Part shown: positions 24,101 through 33,459 of the stretch, piece by piece
How the letters are laid out: every line of letters begins with the position of its first letter
Numbering within the stretch: position 1 is the first letter of the stretch
Origin: Tetracentron sinense
Lineage: Eukaryota > Streptophyta > Magnoliopsida > Trochodendrales > Trochodendraceae
Direction: 5' to 3'
Assembly (NCBI GenBank): GCA_015143295.1
Contig: CM026568.1
Coordinates: forward strand, 18,234,607 to 18,298,606
DNA: 64,000 bases
The notes under the pieces: generated by a model
The model's input: the letters and a program-made list of their open reading frames with translations, nothing else
Database searches by the model: none
What the model was told of the DNA's origin: nothing
Made by a program: the position numbers and the translations under genes

Positions 24101-24332
24101 TAGTTGTGCCAATCTGGACCAACTGAGGGTTGTCTTCGGAACCCAGGTTTACTGTCTCGGTATCCTCAATGTTCGACTGTAGTAGCCCTTCACCACATTC
24201 TAGCAGGTCCAAGATCTCCTGAGGCGGTTCATCATCCTGTTCTGTTTCCTGCTCTGAGTCATACTCAACTTCTGAAAGCTCAAGGAGGGTTTCAGGGGTA
24301 GCCTTGTCGGAGGCGATTTCCTGGCAAATCAT
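21066..24332 (-). CDS. Pol (RT-RNaseH-aRNaseH-integrase), Ogre copy A
   Basis: A 1088-codon open frame and the best-preserved retroelement gene here. It would reverse-transcribe and integrate element RNA within virus-like particles. Domains are as in copy B: RT with YVDD (277-280), RNase H, archaeal-type RNase H (D578, E614/E616, D640, D690), integrase HHCC finger (H798, H805, C836, C839) and DD35E triad (D868, D929, E965). The tryptophan that became a stop in B is intact. The last residues (LEFFVKAHPLPNIL) are not pol: a deletion fused the frame to the middle LTR and removed the integrase C-terminal module and the 3' UTR. The likely true N-terminus comes from gag-pro by splicing at 24321. 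Catalytic residues are present, but the gene is chimeric at its 3' end and its gag is broken. Confidence 0.88.
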   Translation of the reverse strand: MICQEIASDKATPETLLELSEVEYDSEQETEQDDEPPQEILDLLECGEGLLQSNIEDTETVNLGSEDNPQLVQIGTTMSPQQRTDMISFLKSYSDVFAWSYADMPGLDPALVVHRLPLNPDVRPVKQKLRRMRPEWSQKVKEEVEKQINAGFLAVANYPEWLANIVTVPKKDGKVRMCIDYRNLNKASPKDNFPLPHIDILVDNTARHEMLSFMDGFSGYNQIRMAEEDMEKTSFITPWGTFCYKVMPFGLKNAGATYQRAMTALFHDMIHKIAEIYVDDMIVKSPTARQHPEDLKRLCDRLREFGLRLNPAKCVFGASSGKLLGFIVSKRGIEVDPAKARAIIEMPAPQTEKEIRGFLGRIQYISRFISQLTPICEPIFKLLRKNTPTVWTVECQEAFDRIKQYLLNPPVLVPPTPGRPLLLYISVQETSMGCVLAQHDETGRTEQAIYYISKRLLEYEERYSPLEKTCLALVWATQRLRHYLLSYPVILISRMDPLKYLLEKPATTGRTARWLIMLSEFDITYMTQKSIKGQAIADHLAYSPTQDYVSVHDQFPDESILYAEIEEQEYSGWELYFDGAANSHGHGAGAVLISPKGAHLPISVKLKFRCSNNEAEYEACIAGLKEALGIGIEEIDVYGDSSLVICQANESWAIREAKLVPYLAYLNVLITQFRRISFSHRSRNHNRFADALATLASMVQIPRGIMLWPIEIQQQDQPVYCLELDTVNDNKPWYADIKQYLEDGTFPLDATKTDRRAIRRLVIQFVLSGGILYKRSSNLIWLRCLDTSETAQVVEEVHGGTCGPHMNGLMLSKKILRLGYYWSTMEADCCKHVQKCHQCQIYADKINAPPTRLHNLTAPWPFSTWGIDVIKPIAPKASNGHRFILVAIDYFTKWVEAASYANVIASVVQRFLKRDIICRYGVPFEIVTDNALNFCNKGMTDLCQKFKIQHHNSTPYRPQTNGAVEAANKNLKKIIEKMATNYSVWHEMLPYALMAYRTSIRTSTGATPFSLAYGMEAVLPIEVEIPSLRVLMEAEISEAEWAQTRYEQLNLIEERRLKAMDHSQAYQRRMARAFLEFFVKAHPLPNIL

Positions 24333-24653
24333 TAAGCTTAGTTTAGCATGCTTATATTTTTATGTTTTGTTGGCTTCAGGACACTAGGCCTTCCAGGGGA
24401 AGAATCCGTGTGATTTCGTCATTAGCCCAATGCAAATGTTTTTTTTTTTTTGTTTTTTTTTTTGGAAAAACATGTTTTTGAGTCAAAAATCCAGATTTTC
24501 ATTGATAAAGAAGTGGACTGTTTACAAAATTGACTCGATAAAACAAAGAGGCCTACAGTTGGCCGACATTTTGGATTTTTGCAACGGGAGCAAAGAGAGA
24601 TAGATTAAGAAGAAGAGGGGAGTGATACTGCATCACTGCTTGATCTGACCAAC
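24321..24653 (-). other. Putative Ogre intron, copy A
   Basis: 333 bp, with the same donor (GGGAAG|GTTGGT) and a better acceptor (TTTGCCAG|GAAATC) than copy B. Splicing would be phase 0, would skip the pro stop at 24633 and would join protease to RT. Both splice dinucleotides are kept in both copies. Confidence 0.5.
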
Positions 24654-25883
24654 CTTCCCTGCACTGCGCTTTCCCTGGCCCTGTGTGGCCTCGATGGTGA
24701 GAGCCTCAGTCCACCAATGGATTAGTGGCTGGCGACTGGATGATGCTTCTGCGCTGTTGGAGATGGTGCACACTTGTTCTCCTGCTGAATATTCTGCTTC
24801 TGCTTCTGCATCTTCAACAGTCAGCTCTTCGAACATCCGGGCGACGCTGAATACTTCTGGTTCGGGAATCCCTGAAGATTCGGTGCCAGGTTGAGGGTTA
24901 GAGATATCGATGGCTGGTGCAAGAGGGGTTTCTGGGTCGGTTTCGAAGATTCCTATGGGGAAGGTTACTGAAATGTGGGGTCGGGGTTCAGGTTTCGCCG
25001 ATTGTCTACTCTTCTTTGTCAGCTTGTTGAGATAGTCCTCGTAATTGGGCTTGTATCCCAATCCAAATGGAGGCGTGTAACGTGGAGGCACATATCTCTT
25101 CTTCATGCCCTGGTTCCTGACACCCCGGCCTAGACCTGGCTGGTAATTCATCTTTGCCATCATTCTGATAAAGGGAGGTACTGCTTGCTTGCTCTGCTGT
25201 TCCACTTGGGCGATGGAGCTGACCTGCTCAAACTGATAGGTCATGTAAGTTGTACCTTGACCTAGCTCCTGGATGTCTCCGAAGGAACTTGCCAACTCCT
25301 CAGATGGAATGACGACTAGGTGGTCGTCCTGTATAAATTTGATTCTCTGGTGCAGAGAGGATGGAATGGCACCGGCCGAATGAATCCACGGCCTCCCTAG
25401 GAGCAAGGTGAATGAGGCAGGTACATTCACAACTTGGAAATTTGTCAAGAACTGAGCCGGTCCAACCCTGATGGTTAGGTCAATATCACCCAAGTTTTGC
25501 CTGGTGGTATTGTCGAAAGCCCTTATAGTCATGGGTCTCTTCTTAACTTGACTGGTGTTCATACCCAGGCTTTGTAGTGTAGAGAGTGTGCAGACATTTA
25601 GGCCGGAGCCATTGTCAATGAGTACCGAGGATAATGTCTTATCCATACACTGAACTGCAATATATAGGGCCCGAGTGTGATCCCTATCTCCATCCGGTAT
25701 TTCCTCTTCAGTAAAGGAGATGATTCGTGATTCCAGCACTTGCCCCACCATCTGCCCCAGTTTCTCAGGCGAGATGTCTGATGTTACATGAGCGTTGTTA
25801 AATACCCGGAGAAGTTGCTTTCTGTGATGTTCTGAAGTCAAGAGAATGCCCAAGATAGAAATTTGTGCCTGAGTTTTGCCCAA
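24633..25883 (-). pseudogene. Protease and G-patch, Ogre copy A
   Basis: 416 codons open. Protease core SSVLIDNGSG (D at residue 90 of this stretch), LLLGRPW at 161-166, and a G-patch-like segment at about 239-276 with MAKMNYQPGLGRG (copy B has GLGLG). The stretch is separated from upstream gag by a private CAG-to-TAG change at 25884-25889 (NITQ-stop-LGKTQ; copy B reads NITQQLGKTQ). The protein would cleave Gag-Pol. The role of the G-patch in these elements is unknown. Confidence 0.85.
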
Positions 25884-27973
25884 CTACTGGGTAATATTGA
25901 ATTCTTTCGCTTTTTCCAATATTTTGAGTAGGAGAGCCGAATCTGCTGTTTCCTTTTCTGAGTCTGCTACCCCTGCTTTTTCTTTTGCCTTTTCTTTCAC
26001 CGGCTCAATTACCGGAGATTGATACACCCGGCCAGATCGGGTGAGGTTAGCTATGTACTGACTTTCCAGGATGAGAGATTGAGGGGCAGGTACATGATTA
26101 AGGTTGAAAGGCCGGGAAGGGATGTAAGGGATTTTGACTGGTCCAGTGGATGTTGAGGCCTTGGCTGAAGCGGTGGGCCAACTGGCAGGACAGGGAATTG
26201 TGTAAACGACTCGCTCTTTCTCTGATTCCATAGTGGGGAGTTGTATTGGGGTCTGGATGGCCTGAACATTAGATTGTGGCAGGGGGATTATAACTGGGGG
26301 TCGGTACGAGGGCCTGATGATGCCATCATCGACTGCTGGTGCGCTGAGTCTAGGTTGCCCTGCCCCGGGCTCTTCCCATTCAATAAAGTTAACTTGGTTG
26401 TTATGTGGGGGCAGTGGCACCTGGTCAATACTGATGTTGCTGGGAGCTAGTTCGACCTTACCTGTATCCAGGAGATCCTGGATAGCGCACTTCAAACCAA
26501 TGCAGTAATCGGTTGCATGGCCCGGGTCTCTATGAAAGGCGCAGTGTTGGTTGACATCGTAATTCTTGTTCCTCTTGTCTGGTGGTAAAAGAGGGGTAGG
26601 GCCTCTTAGTTCGAGAAGGTCCTGCTTGGTTAGGAAGTCCAAAAGCTGACTGAGTGTGTAAGGGAGAGGGGTAAAGGTCCTGGGGGGACGGGTTTGCCCC
26701 TGGTTCTGTTTAGCCGGCCGGGTGTTTCCAGGTACTGGCTGTTGCTGAGCGGCCGGAGCTGGTAATCTGATTGGCGCTACGGGAGCCACTAAGTTAACAT
26801 TTTCTTTTCTTTTCTAGTCTCTGTGACCGTTGTTTCTGCTGGTTGAAGCTGCTGTCGATTTGAGGGGAGCAAGCCCTAGGTTGGAATGAATGGCTCCACT
26901 CTGTATTGCTGTCTCAATACGGGCACCTGTTTTAACTATTGTGTCAAAGTCTACAACCGGTAGAGTGACCATTAGTGTAGAGTAGGGCTGCTTCAGCGTG
27001 CCCAAAAATATGTTTGCCAGCTCTTCCTTGGGGATAGGGGTGATGACTTTTGCTGCCATTTCTCTCCACCGGGTGGCATATTCTAGGAACGACTCATTAT
27101 TCCGCTGGTACATCTGTTTCAATTGGCTTCGCTGAGGCCGAAGCTCCTGATTAAAAGAGTATTGCTCTATAAAGGCATCCATGGCGTCCTGCCATGTCTT
27201 GATTCTCTGTTTATCGATCGACATCCACCAGGCAAGGGCTGCCCCCTTCAGACTTTTCTGGAAATACTGTATGAGCAAAGGCTGATTCTTGTTATATGGG
27301 AGCATGTCCCCTAGGTACATCTGCAAATGTTGCTTGGGACAGCCCGAGCCGTCATATTTATCGAAGTCAGGTACCTTGAATCCAGGGGGAATAACATCTC
27401 CAGATGAGAAAGTCAGGTCCTCCAATGATAGGGTGGGATTGGCAGATGCCTCTCTCATTCTTCTCATTTCCTCTTTCATCTGTTTTATCTCTTCATGTTG
27501 GTCCTTGAGGGACGGTGTAGGGTCGGAAGATGATGGCCTATCCTGATTGACATGTGATGCCTTAGGCTGCTCGTCATACTGGTCATACTCCTCTCCTCCT
27601 CTGCCTGTCGCGGGTGTAAGGTTGGGAATAATGATAGGGGTAGGCTGCTCTGGGTGAGGCTGATCGGGGGCTTCATTGGTAGGGTTTCGGTTAGAAGGTT
27701 CATCGGTTCGGGCACCAATAAGAATATTCAGGGACTCCAGAACTCGGCCCAACTTATTCTGCATAGCTACAATATCCCTACAATATCCCGGTCATGCGAC
27801 TGTACCAGTTCCTCGATCCTCTGTTGATGGTCTGATGGTTCTGTCATTGCTTCTAAGCTGCTTTCTATCGGGGCGGTGTAGGGTACAATCTCCGTGACTG
27901 GTATTTCTGTGAGGACTGCTTCTGCGACTTCTGCGAGAATCGCAGTCAGAGAACGAGTCATGGGTCGGCTCAT
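25884..27973 (-). pseudogene. Gag, Ogre copy A (frameshifted and stopped)
   Basis: Start at MSRPMTRSLT (ATG at 27973). Three open pieces follow: 27973-27767, 27764-26814 and 26789-25884. The first break is an 11-bp tandem duplication (CTACAATATCC, 27767-27777 and 27778-27788 on plus); without it the frame reads RDIVAMQNKL straight through. The second break is TAG at 26814-26816 (RNNGHRD-stop-KRKENVNLVAP, same frame). The capsid-like core has WW at residues 179-180 of the 316-residue piece and YATRWREM near 229-236. A zinc-knuckle-like CAFHRDPGHATDYC is in the third piece. Gag would form the particle and bind RNA. Confidence 0.87.
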
Positions 27974-28113
27974 GTAGACTGAAAAAAATGCAACGACTAA
28001 ACATGAATATGCATGAGGGAGAGAAATGATGCTAAAAAAAGATTTTTCATTGATTGCAGTGATTGAGTGAGTGTGATATAGGACTGACTCAATAAAACAA
28101 AAAGGACTCAACC

Positions 28114-29809
28114 CTAGGCAGGCCCATCGGGGATGGCAAAGTCAAGTGGTCGGGGCACGCCGTCACAATCCATGACCTGTTGTTGGAGGGATATAATTTT
28201 GACCTCCATACGCTCGATTGTCTCCGAGGCATTGTACATATGGGATCCGTACTGTCGGATCCGACTGGTCATCTCCTCCTTCGCACTATCAAGCTGTTCC
28301 TGATGGAAGTGCAACTGGGCCCGAAGGACGGAGTTCTCTCTGATATCACCCCTGTGTCCCTTCCGCAAGGATCAGACTGTGTGCTCGAGGTGGTCAACCT
28401 GCTCCTGCATGACTATGAGTTCGCGGTTCTGCTCCGCTTCCTGCTGCCTGAATGCGCGCTGGGCTCGTCTAAGCTGTTTTTCTCTCCTGGATCTATAGCT
28501 GCCTTTCCAAGAAGAAGTCTGTCCAGGGAACCGCCATGTCAGCTATGGGTATGGTTCCTCGAGATGGGGCTGCAACTGGTGTAGGCAGTTCCCTAGGCGC
28601 TGGCATGCCGGGTGGAAGGTCAAGATTTTCTACCCATATACGGTATGCAGAATCAGTTGGTGGTCCAGTTGTGACCACAAAATCTGGCCATTTGTCCCTT
28701 CTGGAGCTTCGCCAATCTGCTTGGAATCGGCGGGTGAGGCATTCAGATTGCACTGTGAAATTGACGAAATCATTCTCCAGGTCGTCTATTACTGGTATGC
28801 GCTAAGGGAGTCCAAACTGGCGGAGGACTCGAAGTGGTACATAGGCTGCAGAGCCGGTGAGTCCTGCTAAGACCATGCATCGTCTTCCTGCTATGACGAC
28901 GCGTGGTAGTTGTCTGCGAACCAGCCACACGCATTCCCATGTGATCTGCTTCTCTGTCAAGTCTTGGAGAAGCCGGTAGAGAGTCTTAACATCCGAAGTC
29001 ATGATCTCGCCCTGATTCTGTGAAATCTTCCTGGATAGGCTGTATGCATCTAGAGGTACGTCGGGTACCGGTAAGATGGTGGGCAGGTGTGACACCATCC
29101 ACAGATGTAAAAGCGGTGCACTGGCGTGGAAGACGCCTTTTCTGCGTCCTGCTGCAAGGTTGAGAGCCCTGAATAACTCTGCAAGAATGACTGGGACAAC
29201 CGTCTTTGATTCCCGCATGTCGTCGATTATCCCTGTCAGTACTGAGTCGGCGAAGGCGCGACTTTTCGGGAGCACCAGTTGTGACATGATGATCAGTGTG
29301 AAGGCATTGAGACCAGGGATCTCAATTTCTAGGGAGTCAGGGTCCCACTTGGGCCGGTACAATTTCTCAAGAAATTCAATAGGCACCCTGTCGTAAGTGC
29401 CGCTAGGATCGTACTGCAAGGAGGCAGGCCTGATTCGTAAGAATCGTGAGAGATCTGCCTGAAAGTTTGCCTTGTAGCGCGGTACTATGGCATCACCTTC
29501 CATGTTTAAGCCGAGAATGCGTTGTATCTCCTCCAGTGTTGGACACAACTCGTTCTTACCGAAACGGAATACCATATAAGTAGGGTTCCAACACTGGACG
29601 GCGGCAATAATGAGGCGCCAATCTGTCTTAACCATGGACAGGTCTAGGGTGTTACCCAATCTGTAGTACTGGTCCCAAGTGAGACGCTGATCCCGACTCA
29701 GTGCCTCAATCTTCTCACGGAGGGCCGGATCACATGCCCCCTGGGAGGTCAGGTGCATGGGTCTAGGAGGCTGACCATTTGGCGGAACAATCCCTGACGG
29801 ACCTGCCAT
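28114..29809 (-). pseudogene. ORF1, DUF7745/plant-mobile-domain-like, copy A
   Basis: This is the extra gene of Ogre-type elements, lying between the primer binding site and gag. The first 335 codons (ATG at 29809) are open: MAGPSGIVPPNGQPPRP, then a helical domain with WNPTYMVFRFGKNELCPTLE and EIQRILGLNMEGD. This resembles the N-terminal block of the DUF7745/plant mobile domain proteins found in plant TEs and in host MAIN-like genes. A TAG (28802-28804) interrupts the frame, which then continues in register (RIPVIDDLENDFV, VQSECLTRRF). After a frame change near 28493-28520 a charged, Gln/Glu-rich coiled-coil region follows (SRREKQLRRAQRAFRQQEAE), broken by TGA at 28372-28374 and ending at 28114. 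Function unknown. The family assignment is from motif memory, not from a search. Confidence 0.68.
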
Positions 29810-30642
29810 CTACCCTAGACAAATATACAGACTCTGTGTAAGTGTACGGTGTATGAAATGCAAATGATGCAATTTTTTTTTATTTTTTCATTAGGGTGTG
29901 ACATGGCACATGTATCCTGATAGGGCAATCGGACAGGGGTCCGGTATGCTTTACCCGGGTTGTAGGGAACCAGAGGCCTATAAGGATAAGGCGGGGGATA
30001 GGTCTAAATGAAGACCTATACGCCGAAGATTTGAACCACATGTGCTATGTCCAGAGATGGGGTAGGATGTGTTTTATTACAAGCACAAATTTGGCTCATC
30101 ACATGCCCCTGGGTGAGTGCTTATCCGGGTAGGATATATCCGGGTAATCAACCCTGATTGGGACAGGTATAGGGTGCAAGCAGGTTAGGGTTTAGAGTAT
30201 CCCTCTAGGTGGGGCTGCTTGTAGACTATACCCTAGCATAAGCTATATGTAAGCATGTTGAGGTAATGCAGGGTGTTCCTAAAGGATGGGGGGATCACTT
30301 AACACCGTATATGCAACTCCCTGGTATAGAACATACCTGGGACGATTGGTGTAAGCGAGAGCGTTCAGAATCCTTCCCTGAGAGTAGTCACCCAGTAGGA
30401 GTAATTCCGCGGACCTCCAAGACTGTTAAGCCCCTGTCACTGAGGATAGTCATCCAACAGCCGTGAGCGTAATAAGCCTGTCTAATGGGTATTGGGTTGT
30501 TACACTAGTATGCTATGCATGAAATGCACTATACAAGAAACATCCCAAAAAGTATAAAGAATCAACACTTAATTAAATACTTAGGTATTTTAATAAATTT
30601 TGAGATTATTTGGCTTAAATTTAAGTTCCGGCTTGAACCTTA
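29810..30642 (-). other. 5' leader of Ogre copy A
   Basis: About 830 bp without a supportable gene, between the primer binding site and ORF1. It shows small indels against copy B (for example at the T run near 29873). It could carry packaging signals, but none is recognisable. Confidence 0.7.
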
Positions 30643-30660
30643 TCCCCAGCAGAGTCGCCA
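30643..30660 (-). other. Primer binding site, copy A
   Basis: The minus strand reads TGGCGACTCTGCTGGGGA, 4 nt (GCTC) downstream of the LTR end at 30665. It begins with TGG, as needed to pair with a tRNA CCA end. A tRNA-Arg-type primer is expected for Ogre. Confidence 0.75.
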
Positions 30661-30664
30661 GAGC

Positions 30665-32991
30665 TGTGAGCATGAGATTTTTCAACCCACTTTCACAATT
30701 ATATGTTTTGACTTGAGTCGCCACCTATTCATTCTTAGGGATAGGTCTCGGGTATTTGTTTGTTTGGATAAGGCAAATGGTCTTTACAGAGTTAGGGTAA
30801 GCGGTTCGATTAAGCCCTAGGGAAGGTATTAGGCACCCCAAGACCTCCGTTTTATAACGGTTACTTACTCCCTAAACTTAAGCCAATTATAATCTCAAAG
30901 TTTAATTTAAAATGTCCAAAGTTTTTAAGTGAGTGCTAATCCAAGAAAAATAGAAAGCTAGATGGCTAGGGTCGAACCCGAGTTGAGTTGCCTACGTACT
31001 CACATGGTGAGATCAGACCGAGCGTAGTTCTGGCACATGAGCCCGTGCTAAGGCGAGGGGGGTGTGTGTGTGTGCACCAAGGGCGGCTTAGGGTCTAGCC
31101 TAGAAGGCTATGGTTTAGTTGACCGGGGAGGTCAAGTGCACAAGGGGTAGGTCTAACCGCGGTTAGAGGAGATTTAACTATGGTTAGGTGAGCTAACCAA
31201 AGCTAAAGAGGTCCTGCAAGTCTCTTTTTGGTTTTTTGTATTTTTATATTTTTTGGGATTTTGGAGATATTTGAATGTTTTTTGTATTTTGGTTATATTT
31301 ACATGTTTTTGGTATTTTGATTATATTTGCATGTTTTTGGTATTTTGATTATATTTGAATGTTTTTTTTGGTATTTTGAGCTTTTATCATGTTTTTTTTT
31401 ATTTTCATATGGGTAGGGTTTTGAAAAACTTAGCTAAAGTCACATTTAATCCAAGAGTTTGGCTAAAAGATTATAGTTTAAGACATAAAGAGGGGATGTG
31501 CCTTATGAATGTAAATGGTCTATTGCCAACACCTATTTTGTTGAATTGGTGTTGATAATAGATCAAATATCATTGTCTTTGGTATGAGACATTTTTAAGA
31601 ATGTCCTCTTTAAGTCCTTAAACTATCATTTATTTTAAGTCTTTAAACCATCACCTACCCATTCAACATAGAACATGAAGGAAAAATAAAGAAATGAAAG
31701 AAAATGAAAACTCATCCTCTCCCTTTTAAGGTGGTTCATTTACACCATTATTAATGATGTAATGTTGCTCTAAAGAATGTTAGGGAGGGGATGAGCTTTC
31801 ACAAAAAATTCTAGAAAGAGGACTAGAATCTCAAAAGAAAACAAAATGAAAAAGAGAGGTATAGCTTTAGCTTCCACTCTCTATGGGCCTACCCATATCC
31901 ACACTTATGGGTACATAAAAAAGAAGAAAATATGTACATGGAAAGAAAAAGAAAAAATGAGCATCTCCTTGCCTTTGATATGGGGTCCCTCTACATCATT
32001 AGATTGGTGTAGAGAGGCCCAACTATGCTTGAGAAATGAGAGATCAAGAAGAGAGAACCAAATAAAAAAAAAAGATAAGAAAGAAGAGAAAATGAAAGGA
32101 TGAGTGCCTACTCCTCCAAGAATTCTCCTTCAATGCTCCAAGTGGTTAGGGTTTTAGAATCCACAAAGGAAGAGAGTTAGTGAAGAACTCTAAGCTTATA
32201 GTCTTAGAATTCTTTCCAAACTCTAAACCTTAGTTTCTTCTCCCTTCTTCAAACTCAAGAGAAACACAAGTGGGTGGGAACCTTCTAGGGGTCTTGAGGG
32301 ATGGATCTAAGGGGCTAATGGATTGGTATTTATAGGAAAACTAAGAGGTTGGGTTGTGTCTTTTACATGGGGGATAAAAGGAGCTAGTGGGTAAAGATTT
32401 GAGTGTTGTAAGGTGAGTTGATAGATTGAGTGTTGTAATGAGTGTAAGAGAGTTGGTGGGTTGAGTGAACTATGGGTTATTTGGGTATGGGTTGTAGGAT
32501 ATAGGGTGTAAGAGAGGTGTAAGAGAGTAGGTGGGTTGAGTGAACTATGAGTTATATAGGTATGGGTTGATGTAAGAGAGGTGTAAGAGAGTTGGTGGGT
32601 TGAGTGAACTATGGGTTATATGGGTATGGGTTGTAGGATATAGGATAGGTGGATATGGATATGTGGATTAGGTCTTATGGATCATGGGTTATTAGTAGAT
32701 GGGTCATGGGTTATGATTATTGGACTTTGACTATGACATTTGGGCTTGGGCTATGGAAATAGGCTTTGGCTTAGACAATTGGGTGATTGGGTATTTGGGC
32801 TTACTAAGGTTAGGCTAGGGCTACCTAGGGTTTGGGTTTAGGACTACCTAGGGTTAACTAGGGTCTTAACTAGGGTTTAGTTCTATGGTTAAGGGTTTAC
32901 CTAGGGTTTGGAACTAGGGTTGATCTAGAGTTTAGACCATAGCTAAATTAATTAACCACGGTTAAGGGGGTGTAAAAATAGGGTGCTGACA
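30665..32991 (-). repeat. 5' LTR of the Ogre array (right end)
   Basis: 2327 bp and complete. In element orientation it starts TGTCAGCACCC at 32991 and ends GCTCACA at 30665. It is the only LTR positioned to drive transcription of copy A. It contains TTAACCACGGTTAA near its start, the minisatellite at about 32445-32650, and a TATA box at 32327-32334. It differs from the left LTR by few substitutions and two or three indels, so the insertion is fairly young. Confidence 0.9.
32327..32334 (-). promoter_or_regulatory. Candidate TATA box, right LTR
   Basis: TATAAATA on the minus strand, in a CCTATAAATACC context about 660 bp into the LTR. It is the likely core promoter of the array. Confidence 0.5.
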
Positions 32992-33459
32992 CAACCCATA
33001 TGTGTAAGGATAGTTTTAAAATTAATTAATTTTCAACCCATACGTGTATGAGCATTTTTGAAATTAACTAAAATTCAATCAACCTTTGAACCAATGAAAT
33101 GGTAGTTTTGGAATTTATAAATTGTGTAAGGGCAGTCTTAGAATTAACTAAAATTCGACCCATATGTGTAAGAGTTATTTTAGAATTAACTAAAATTCAA
33201 TCGGAACCAAGAAAATGGTAGTTTTGGAATTAACAAAACTTTAATCAAAGTTTTGAACATGCCAATCCTTATTATATTAGTAAAGATATATACATTGGAT
33301 TTTTTAAAAAGAGATTTAACTGTTAATAGTGGCTCCGGTTTGAAGAGATAACGGAAGCAAACCAAAAAAATGCCTAGATGAGTATTTTGGAAATTACGAA
33401 AAAAAAAATTTAATTGACAAAAATACCAATTCTTTATATTTGCAATTCCAAAACTACTA

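Larger units (their letters stand above)
5369..32991 (-). mobile_element. Tandem Ogre/Tat gypsy array: LTR-INT-LTR-INT-LTR
   Basis: A 27.6-kb compound retrotransposon on the minus strand. From its 5' side it reads: full LTR (32991-30665), internal region A (30664-21114), truncated LTR (21113-19970), internal region B (19969-7675), full LTR (7674-5369). The only target duplication is CAACC at 5364-5368 and 32992-32996, so it is one insertion that was later duplicated, most simply by unequal recombination between LTRs. The Tat/Ogre assignment rests on four features: gag-pro-RT-RNaseH followed by a second, archaeal-type RNase H before integrase; an extra ORF upstream of gag; a probable intron between protease and RT; and LTRs over 2 kb. 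The two internals are nearly identical by eye and share several stop and frameshift lesions. Confidence 0.9.
4609..33286 (-). mobile_element. Non-autonomous Helitron-like element, split by Ogre array
   Basis: On the minus strand the element begins TCTTTACTAATATAATAAGG (5' TC at 33286, preceded by A). It ends CACGTGCTACCCACTAG (CTAG at 4609-4612, followed by T). These are the Helitron rules: 5' TC, 3' CTAG, insertion between A and T. The complete short element at 47024-47304 has the same two ends. Without the array (5369-32991) and one target-duplication copy the element is about 1050 bp and non-coding. The subterminal 3' hairpin seen in the 47-kb copy is shortened here. It carries degenerate repeats on both sides of the array, with units near CCCATATGTGTAAGGGCAG and ATTAACTAAAATTCAA. 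The array inserted into one of these units. Confidence 0.55.
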
